Below, in pieces: positions 58,172 through 64,000 of a stretch of 64,000 bases of DNA (position 1 is the stretch's first letter; each line of letters starts with the position of its first letter). The stretch is taken from contig NZ_SLZK01000005.1 in the NCBI RefSeq assembly GCF_004341105.1, forward strand, positions 310,001-374,000, in the 5' to 3' direction. The notes under the pieces were generated by a model that had not been told where the DNA came from, ran no database searches, and saw only the letters and a list, made by a program, of their open reading frames with translations. This stretch comes from Rhizobium sp. BK418 (GTDB lineage Bacteria > Pseudomonadota > Alphaproteobacteria > Rhizobiales > Rhizobiaceae). The position numbers were made by a program, and so were the translations under genes.

Positions 58172-58448
58172 TGTCCGCTCTCCTGTTTTCTTCGTGGAAT
58201 TCTCTCAGGCGGGACATGAAATCAAATATCTCTGATTCCGTCGAGTGGCGGCGAGCATGATAATCTTCGGTTGTCTTGATGATGATATCGACAACGTTAG
58301 GGAAGCAACCGCAGCAACGGCCGCGCTTGGCCATGGCATGATAGACCTTCGCAGGCACGATAAGCTGCCAGCAATCCTCATCGAGAAGATTGTTGATGAC
58401 GTCCCGGATCTCTTTGTCGGTTATGTAATTGCAACTGCAGACGAGCAC
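58137..58448 (-). CDS. bfd: Bacterioferritin-associated ferredoxin-like [2Fe-2S] protein, extended
   Basis: This 103-residue protein has the BFD [2Fe-2S] cluster site: CSC (residues 4-6) and CCGC (residues 46-49), in MLVCSCNYITDKEI and RGRCCGCFPNVV. Typical Bfd is about 64 residues; this copy has a ~40-residue charged C-terminal extension (TESEIFDFMSRLREFHEENR) that ends inside bfr. Start is GTG at 58448, with GGAATGAAG upstream. Bfd reduces bacterioferritin haem to let iron out; the gene order here fits that job. No Fur/RirA/Irr box could be assigned in the upstream gap. Confidence 0.88.
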   Translation of the reverse strand: MLVCSCNYITDKEIRDVINNLLDEDCWQLIVPAKVYHAMAKRGRCCGCFPNVVDIIIKTTEDYHARRHSTESEIFDFMSRLREFHEENRRADIERRQKSHRAA

Positions 58449-58619
58449 GTCTTCATTCCAAACATGACACTTACTATCTTATTTTATTCAAAAGAAGATT
58501 GAGACTGTCAAGAAAAATCCGTGACCGAACCCGTTCACCGCTACGCAGCTAGGCGTCATAGCCCAATGAGCTTAATCTAACTCTTTAAGAAAGATCGCTT
58601 TCCCGGATATCGGGGATCA
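58449..58619. other. Gap between bfd-like gene and dnaE2
   Basis: These 171 bases hold no gene. The AT-rich part near 58470-58500 is probably the bfd/bfr promoter. No clear iron-regulator box was seen, and no terminator was recognised for dnaE2 on its 3' side. Confidence 0.4.
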
Positions 58620-61600
58620 TCAGTGGAAATTCCGCCCACGCGGCATTACGCTTGCAGTCTCCGCTAGATCGCTATCCCTCTCCAGCGATCGTCCATCCGT
58701 AATCTTTCTGACAAGTCCATCCCTTGCCAGTGCATCAGTTCTTTTCTGCTGCCGATGATCCTGCGTCGCACGCAATACCTCATCTGAATGCTCGCTGACG
58801 CCAAAGCGCCTTGCCTCACGCTGGAGAATGCCGAGCAGCGGGGTCATATCCTCGATATGTTCAACGACCGTATGAATAACGCCACTTTGGCTTTGTAATT
58901 TGCCGTAGATTTTCACAAGTCGGGCGCCCATGACCACTGCGCGATATCGTTCGAAGATTTTCTTCCAGACGATGGCATTGGCAACACCGGTCTCGTCCTC
59001 CAGCGTCATGAAGATCACACCTTTCGCCGAACCCGGCTGCTGGCGCACCAGCACTAGTCCCGCGATCGTCACTCGCGTCCCATTCGCAACGCGGAGCAGG
59101 TCGACATTGCGTGTCACACCTGCCCTGCCTAGTTCTTCCCGCAGGAAGGAAACAGGATGCCCTTTCAAAGATAGCGACAGGTAGCGGTAATCCTCGATGA
59201 CCTGTTCTCCCGGCAGCATGTCCGGCAGGTTCGCAGCCGGTTCAGGCTGAAGATCGATGTAACGGACCGTCTCGAAAAGCGGTAGCTCTTCAGTCGCGCT
59301 CTTCACATCCAGTGCCCGCACTGCCCAAAGCGCCTCGCGCCGTGACAGTTTAAGGGATTGAAAGGCGTCCGCATCTGCCAATCGTTCGATGACGGATTTC
59401 TGCAGGCCGGAGCGCAGCCAGAGGTCACGTACAGAATGGTAACCCTCGCCACGGTTCTCGACGAGCTGTTTCATATCTTTAGAGGAAACGCCCTTGATCT
59501 GCAGAAGGCCAAGCCGCACAGCATGGCGAGACTTGATGATGTCCCGCATTTCGTCGTGGCGGAAATCGACACTTGCCCGGTCAAAAACCGCTGCCTCAAG
59601 GGTGCATTCCCAATCCGAGCGATTGATATCAGCCGGCAGGATCTTCACCCCATGCTCGCGCGCATCCCGTACCAGCTGCGCCGGAGCATAAAAGCCCATC
59701 GGCTGCGAATTCAGCATCGCTGCGCAGAAGACGTCGGGATAATAGGCTTTCAGCCATGAGGAGGCATAGACGAGTAGGGCGAAGGAGGCCGCATGGCTTT
59801 CGGGGAAGCCATATTCGCCAAAGCCTTTGATCTGGTTGAAACATTGCTCCGCGAATTCATGGTCATAACCATTTTTGAGCATTCCATCCACGAACCGTTT
59901 TTGGAAGCTATCAATTGTGCCGGTTCTCTTGAATGTCGCCATCGACCGTCGGAGCCGATCTGCTTCTGCTGGTTCAAAGTCTGCTGCGGTAATGGCGATC
60001 TGCATGGCCTGCTCCTGAAACAGGGGAACCCCAAGGGTTCTTTCAAGAACAGTCTTCAGTTTCTCACTCGGATATTGGATCGGAATGCCCTTTTTATCGT
60101 CTTCCCGACGCTTTAGGTAGGGATGGACCATGTTTCCCTGGATCGGGCCGGGCCGGACGATGGCAACTTCGATGACAAGGTCATAGAATTTATCGGGCTT
60201 AAGACGCGGCAGCATGCTCATCTGTGCCCGGCTTTCAATCTGGAAGACACCAAGTGTATCCGCTCGCCACATCATCTTGTAAACCGGCTTGCCTTCCTCT
60301 CCATGATCCTTATGGCCGAGATCGGCGAGCGTCTTTTTTACCCGGTAATTTAACTCAAGCAGCGTGAAAGCCCTTCGCAGACAGGTCAGCATGCCAAGCG
60401 CCAGAACATCCACCTTGAGAATTTTGAGATTGTCGAGATCATCCTTATCCCACTCGATCATGTAGCGATCCGGCATAGCCGTCTTCATGATCGGAACCAC
60501 CTCATTAAGCCGATCCTGCGTGATCACGAAACCACCGACATGCTGCGTAAGGTGCCGTGGGAAACTCAAAAGCTCGGAGGCATATTTCAGCACGTTCCGT
60601 GTTACTGGGTCTTTGATATCAAGGCCGGCCGCCTTCGCGTCCCGCTCCGAGAGATTATCCTCTGACCAACCCCAGATAAGACTACTAATCGCCGATTGGA
60701 CATCTTCCGACAGACCGAAGGCCTTGGCGACTTCACGGCCTGCTGAACGGGTGCGATAGCTAGTGACAGCAGCCGCCAGACCGGCATGCTCACGGCCATA
60801 CCTTTCATAAATAGATTGAATAACCTCTTCCCGTCGCTCGTGCTCGAAATCGACGTCGATATCCGGCGGCTCATGGCGATCCATAGAAATAAAACGGTCG
60901 AAAAGGAGCGTACAATCTTCAGGATTAACCTCTGTAATTTCAAGGCAATAACAGATGACCGAATTGGCAGCTGACCCTCGTCCCTGACACAAAACTTCAA
61001 GCACATAGCGAGCGTGTTGAACGATCTTGTGAACCGTCAGGAAATAGGAGGCGTAATTTTTCTCGCTGATGAGATTCAGTTCATAATCGATTTGCTTGGC
61101 TACTTTCTTGGGAATGCCATCGGGATAGCGTTTTGCCGCCCCCACTCTCGTCAGTCTTTCAAGCGTCTCCTGCGGCGTCTCGCCGGGGTCGTTTTCAGGC
61201 GGATAATTATGTTTCAGCTCATTCAGCGAAAAGATCAATTTGTCGAAAAAGACCTGCGTGTTCTCTATCGCGTCGGGATAGTCCCCAAATATCCTGGATA
61301 TTTCACGTGAATCCTTGAGAAAGCGCTCGGCATTCGGCGCCAAAAGGAATCCGGCTTCCGATATCTGCACGTGTTCCCGGATTGCGATGACTACATCCGA
61401 AAGCGGCCGGCGCTCAGGATGATGATAGAGTGGTTGATTGGTTGCAATCAGCGGCACTCGGTTGCGGGCGGCAAGCATGGCAAGCACCGCAAAGGCCTGC
61501 CGATCGCGGCCGTCATAGGCTGGCGACAACGCCATGAAAAATGCCTTGCGGAACCGTTTGCGGAACCGCTCCAGATAGTCTTCGAGCGCCGCCTGTTTGG

Positions 61601-62093
61601 CTGGGTCATTTATAACGATACGATCCGGGATGAGGGCAAGCATCATCTCGTCGCCCCATTTCATGAGCTCCGCTTCCGTGAGGATGCAGGTTCCCTTGAC
61701 GGCTTCCTCTTTCAGGTTTCCGGCGCTGAGCAGGCGGCAGAGATTTGCCCAGCCTTTCCGGTTCCGTGGATAGGCAAGGATATCAGGCGTTCCATCGGAA
61801 AAGACGAGACGGGCGCCCGGCTGAACCCGGATAGGATCGAGAATGATCTCCGTTTTTCCCTTCTTCTCTGCCTCGGCTAATATCGCATCCCTGTTCTTGT
61901 ATCTCTCCACAAGCTGCTGTGCCTGCGCATGAGCCCGCACCACGCCGGCAACCGAATTGCGGTCAGCAATCCCGAGACCGCCAAGCTTCAAAAAAGCGGC
62001 CTGCACGACCATCTCTTCAGGTTTCGAAGCACCTTCGAGGAACGAGAAATTCGTCTTCGCGCCGATCTCGAAAAATGCGGGTTCGGGTCTCAT
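58620..62093 (-). CDS. dnaE2: Error-prone DNA polymerase DnaE2 (ImuC)
   Basis: This 1157-residue alpha-type polymerase is the replicative arm of the SOS mutasome and copies past lesions with ImuA and ImuB. An N-terminal PHP domain (FEIGAKTNFSFLEGASKPEE) is followed by the polymerase palm, with the acidic motif PPDIDVDFEHERREEV near residue 405 and QEQAMQIAITAADFEPAEAD in the fingers. The helix-hairpin and OB domains then continue (GTRVTIAGLVLVRQ). Length is somewhat above the ~1087 usual for rhizobial DnaE2, with extra residues at the C terminus (ARDGLVRKITDGRSLERDSD). It overlaps imuB by 4 bases. Confidence 0.95.
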   Translation of the reverse strand: MRPEPAFFEIGAKTNFSFLEGASKPEEMVVQAAFLKLGGLGIADRNSVAGVVRAHAQAQQLVERYKNRDAILAEAEKKGKTEIILDPIRVQPGARLVFSDGTPDILAYPRNRKGWANLCRLLSAGNLKEEAVKGTCILTEAELMKWGDEMMLALIPDRIVINDPAKQAALEDYLERFRKRFRKAFFMALSPAYDGRDRQAFAVLAMLAARNRVPLIATNQPLYHHPERRPLSDVVIAIREHVQISEAGFLLAPNAERFLKDSREISRIFGDYPDAIENTQVFFDKLIFSLNELKHNYPPENDPGETPQETLERLTRVGAAKRYPDGIPKKVAKQIDYELNLISEKNYASYFLTVHKIVQHARYVLEVLCQGRGSAANSVICYCLEITEVNPEDCTLLFDRFISMDRHEPPDIDVDFEHERREEVIQSIYERYGREHAGLAAAVTSYRTRSAGREVAKAFGLSEDVQSAISSLIWGWSEDNLSERDAKAAGLDIKDPVTRNVLKYASELLSFPRHLTQHVGGFVITQDRLNEVVPIMKTAMPDRYMIEWDKDDLDNLKILKVDVLALGMLTCLRRAFTLLELNYRVKKTLADLGHKDHGEEGKPVYKMMWRADTLGVFQIESRAQMSMLPRLKPDKFYDLVIEVAIVRPGPIQGNMVHPYLKRREDDKKGIPIQYPSEKLKTVLERTLGVPLFQEQAMQIAITAADFEPAEADRLRRSMATFKRTGTIDSFQKRFVDGMLKNGYDHEFAEQCFNQIKGFGEYGFPESHAASFALLVYASSWLKAYYPDVFCAAMLNSQPMGFYAPAQLVRDAREHGVKILPADINRSDWECTLEAAVFDRASVDFRHDEMRDIIKSRHAVRLGLLQIKGVSSKDMKQLVENRGEGYHSVRDLWLRSGLQKSVIERLADADAFQSLKLSRREALWAVRALDVKSATEELPLFETVRYIDLQPEPAANLPDMLPGEQVIEDYRYLSLSLKGHPVSFLREELGRAGVTRNVDLLRVANGTRVTIAGLVLVRQQPGSAKGVIFMTLEDETGVANAIVWKKIFERYRAVVMGARLVKIYGKLQSQSGVIHTVVEHIEDMTPLLGILQREARRFGVSEHSDEVLRATQDHRQQKRTDALARDGLVRKITDGRSLERDSDLAETASVMPRGRNFH

Positions 62094-63703
62094 GCAAAAA
62101 CCCCGTGCATGAACCAGCGGGGATTGGGGTTCTCACGAAAGAGCCCCAGGCGATAGATCCAGAAGCGGTGTCCGGCCTCGTCCTCGATCCGAAAATAATC
62201 CCGCGTTTCGGCATCGTCTCCATCGATCCACCATTCCATGGCGATCCGTTCCGGCCCCTCGCTCTTTGCCACTTGATGCTGCAGACGTCGCCAGCGGAAA
62301 ATCTGCGGTGCACCGTCAGGCACTTCGGCAAATGCAACCTCTACCGGTTCCGGCGTTTTAAAGAGTCGCAGAGGGCGCTCCTCGCGGAAGGGAAGGGCAC
62401 TGTCCTGCTCCACCTTGCGCCGAGCCGGAAGGCTCTCCATTGCCGGCACCGTAAGCACGGCACGCTCCGGCACATGGCTCTCGCGAAGCTGGAAGCTTTG
62501 GAGGCAATCCGGGCCAAGCCGCGCCGCAACACGATCGATAAAACTCGAAAGCGAAATTTCCCCCTGCCGATCGCCTCCGAAGTCACCCTGCGCATCACGG
62601 AACGGGTCATGCCGCAGGACATTCAGACGCAGGATTTCGAAGCCATAGCCGGCATCGATATCGTCATAGATCACCTGCAGTTGCTCGGAAAACAGTCCTG
62701 CAACTAGCTTTGGTTCACGAAGCGGCCGCGAAGCGCCGACGGAAATGCGGAAAACCCTGCCATCGACACGAAACAGCACCAGCTCGAACACCCGGCCGCC
62801 GACGCCGCGCGCCTCCAGGGAGGGTTTCAGCGATATGGCAACCTGCCCGATGACGGCAAGGATCTGTTCTTCCGTACCAATCGGCTCGACCAGACGGCAC
62901 TCGGACGAGAGGCTGGCGACGGGACGCCGGGGTGAAATCGGCTCCTCCTCGCGGCCAAGCGCCTGATCGAGACGCAGAAGCAGCATTGGTCCGAAACGGC
63001 GGGTCAGCGGTGCCCGCGGCGCATGAATGACGTCACCGATATATTTGAGGCCGAGCTTTCTTAGGGCATCGACGGACTGTTCTTCCAGCCGTAAGGCTGC
63101 GACAGGCAGCGGCATCAATATGCGTTCCGTCTCCTCCTCTTCCACGACTCCGCCCTGCCCGAAGCGGGAGACGGCCCAGGAAAGACCCGGAGACGAGGAA
63201 ATCGCTCCCCGTGCATCGAGCCCCATATGGAAGAGCCGCGACAGGATATCCCTCAGGAGCGTGCTTTCACCCCCAAAGAGATGGGCACAGCCGGTAATAT
63301 CGAGAAACAACCCATCCTTGCCGTCGAGCGCTACCATCGGCGTGTAGCGGTCGCACCAGTCGGCGATCCCTTCCAGCAGCCTGCGGTCGGCTGCAGGGTC
63401 TTCTTCCACCACATCGAGTGCCGGATACATGGCGCGCGCCTCGGCAACGCCCTGTTCCTTCCGCAATCCCAGCTTCTCGGCAAATTCATCCAGTGCCGTC
63501 AGCCGCATAGCATTGTTGAGCTTGCCGGAACAGACGAGTGGCGGCTCCTCAGGACGCCCTTTCGAACGCCAGGAGAGCCCCCATCGCCTGCGGGCGATGC
63601 GGTCCGTTGCCAGATGCGGAAAGCTGAGCGCCAGAATGCGCTGACTGTTCGCCTGGAGGACGAGCGAAACTTGGTTCATCGACGGGGAGAAATTCGCGTT
63701 CAT
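62090..63703 (-). CDS. imuB: Y-family-like polymerase subunit ImuB (DinP-related)
   Basis: This 537-residue protein resembles Y-family polymerases but is expected to be inactive as a polymerase; it links ImuA and DnaE2 to the beta clamp. The core opens with RILALSFPHLATDRI and includes RKEQGVAEARAMYPALDV, then DGKDGLFLDITGCAHLFGGE. The C terminus is an ImuB-specific region (RVFELVLFRVDGRVFR, MEWWIDGD). The ATG at 63703 is chosen because GGAG lies 9 bases upstream; ATG 63679 is the alternative. It overlaps imuA by 155 bases and dnaE2 by 4. The set is normally controlled by LexA, though its operator lies outside the window. Confidence 0.93.
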   Translation of the reverse strand: MNANFSPSMNQVSLVLQANSQRILALSFPHLATDRIARRRWGLSWRSKGRPEEPPLVCSGKLNNAMRLTALDEFAEKLGLRKEQGVAEARAMYPALDVVEEDPAADRRLLEGIADWCDRYTPMVALDGKDGLFLDITGCAHLFGGESTLLRDILSRLFHMGLDARGAISSSPGLSWAVSRFGQGGVVEEEETERILMPLPVAALRLEEQSVDALRKLGLKYIGDVIHAPRAPLTRRFGPMLLLRLDQALGREEEPISPRRPVASLSSECRLVEPIGTEEQILAVIGQVAISLKPSLEARGVGGRVFELVLFRVDGRVFRISVGASRPLREPKLVAGLFSEQLQVIYDDIDAGYGFEILRLNVLRHDPFRDAQGDFGGDRQGEISLSSFIDRVAARLGPDCLQSFQLRESHVPERAVLTVPAMESLPARRKVEQDSALPFREERPLRLFKTPEPVEVAFAEVPDGAPQIFRWRRLQHQVAKSEGPERIAMEWWIDGDDAETRDYFRIEDEAGHRFWIYRLGLFRENPNPRWFMHGVFA

Positions 63704-64000
63704 GGGGGTTCCACTCCAGAAGAAAGGAGAGCGGGGCCGGATTGCGGCTCTTCTCCAGCGTGAGACGGAAAATCGGATTGCCGATACTGCCGGAAAGTTT
63801 TGATCCGTCCGGCAGCGGCCGCAGATCGGACGGGGCCGGTTCGACATGCAGGCGGAAGGCAGCACTGCTCGCCTCCTCCTCTCCAGCCTGGCGGACAAGA
63901 AAAAGCGGACAGCAGACGGCACGTGCCCGGAGGCTGAGCCGGCGGCTTTCCGTCAGGCCGAAATGCAGGGGATTGCCGCGTACTTCGAAAACAACGGCCG
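63549..64000 (-). CDS. imuA: ImuA (C-terminal part only; gene runs off the window)
   Basis: The minus strand is open from the window end (64000) to a TGA at 63549-63551, about 150 residues. The readable part (VVFEVRGNPLHFGLTESRRL, then RAVCCPLFLVRQAGEEEAS and PAPLSFLLEWNPHERE) looks like the C-terminal part of the RecA-like damage-inducible protein ImuA. The last ~50 residues overlap the start of imuB in another frame. Start, Walker motifs and promoter lie beyond the window. Assignment rests on the segment's pattern and on its place before imuB and dnaE2. Confidence 0.85.
   Translation of the reverse strand, partial: AVVFEVRGNPLHFGLTESRRLSLRARAVCCPLFLVRQAGEEEASSAAFRLHVEPAPSDLRPLPDGSKLSGSIGNPIFRLTLEKSRNPAPLSFLLEWNPHEREFLPVDEPSFARPPGEQSAHSGAQLSASGNGPHRPQAMGALLAFERAS

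Noticed and set aside
1..64000. CRISPR arrays, insertion sequences and prophage genes
   Set aside because: No regularly spaced repeats, transposase with catalytic core, integrase or structural phage genes were seen.

Overview
The window looks like chromosomal DNA of a Rhizobium-type alphaproteobacterium (R. etli / R. leguminosarum relatives). Support comes from the cyclic beta-1,2-glucan genes ndvA and ndvB, a 327-residue ExoB/GalE, an ImuA-ImuB-DnaE2 mutasome, high GC with strong third-position bias, and frequent GTG/TTG starts. No phage, insertion sequence or CRISPR array was seen. About fifty protein genes, one tRNA gene and one probable small RNA gene can be supported.

Layout. 0.3-13.7 kb is a cyclic glucan locus: exporter ndvA, a CorA metal transporter, and on the minus strand the giant synthase ndvB followed by opgC, which decorates glucans. 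14.2-21.2 kb holds a small membrane protein and a six-gene minus-strand operon, M19 dipeptidase plus a complete peptide-type ABC importer. A frameshifted NUDIX gene follows, then a sugar (inositol/rhizopine-type) ABC importer at 22-25.6 kb. 26-30.9 kb carries a DUF1993 protein, a phosphonate monoester hydrolase/sulfatase overlapping exoB/galE, a ThuA-domain protein, a GNAT enzyme and a DUF2934 protein. 31-33.7 kb is an MFS exporter with a divergent LysR regulator.

33.8-37.8 kb is the least ordinary part. It is an envelope-stress-like operon with a small membrane protein, a PspA/IM30-like protein whose N-terminal 160 residues resemble the N-terminal domain of TnpB-type transposon proteins, a frameshifted YqiJ/NfeD-like membrane protein, and a YqiK-type flotillin. 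38-40.7 kb holds a secreted cysteine-containing hypothetical protein, a GT39-like glycosyltransferase and tRNA-Ser(CGA).

From 41 kb the map is largely housekeeping: rplU-rpmA, two GNAT genes, an EEP-family hydrolase, obg-proB-proA-nadD, then rsfS-rlmH-envC-like-ctpA-polysaccharide deacetylase-rppH. This block is split between nadD and rsfS by a modABC molybdate transporter with a short ModE. Downstream of nadD, on the opposite strand, is a probable sRNA made of three hairpins that each show CCTCCTCCC in the loop and end in a terminator; it resembles the alpha-r14/cuckoo RNAs. The window closes with a bacterioferritin pair (bfd-like, bfr) and the error-prone polymerase cluster imuA (partial)-imuB-dnaE2.
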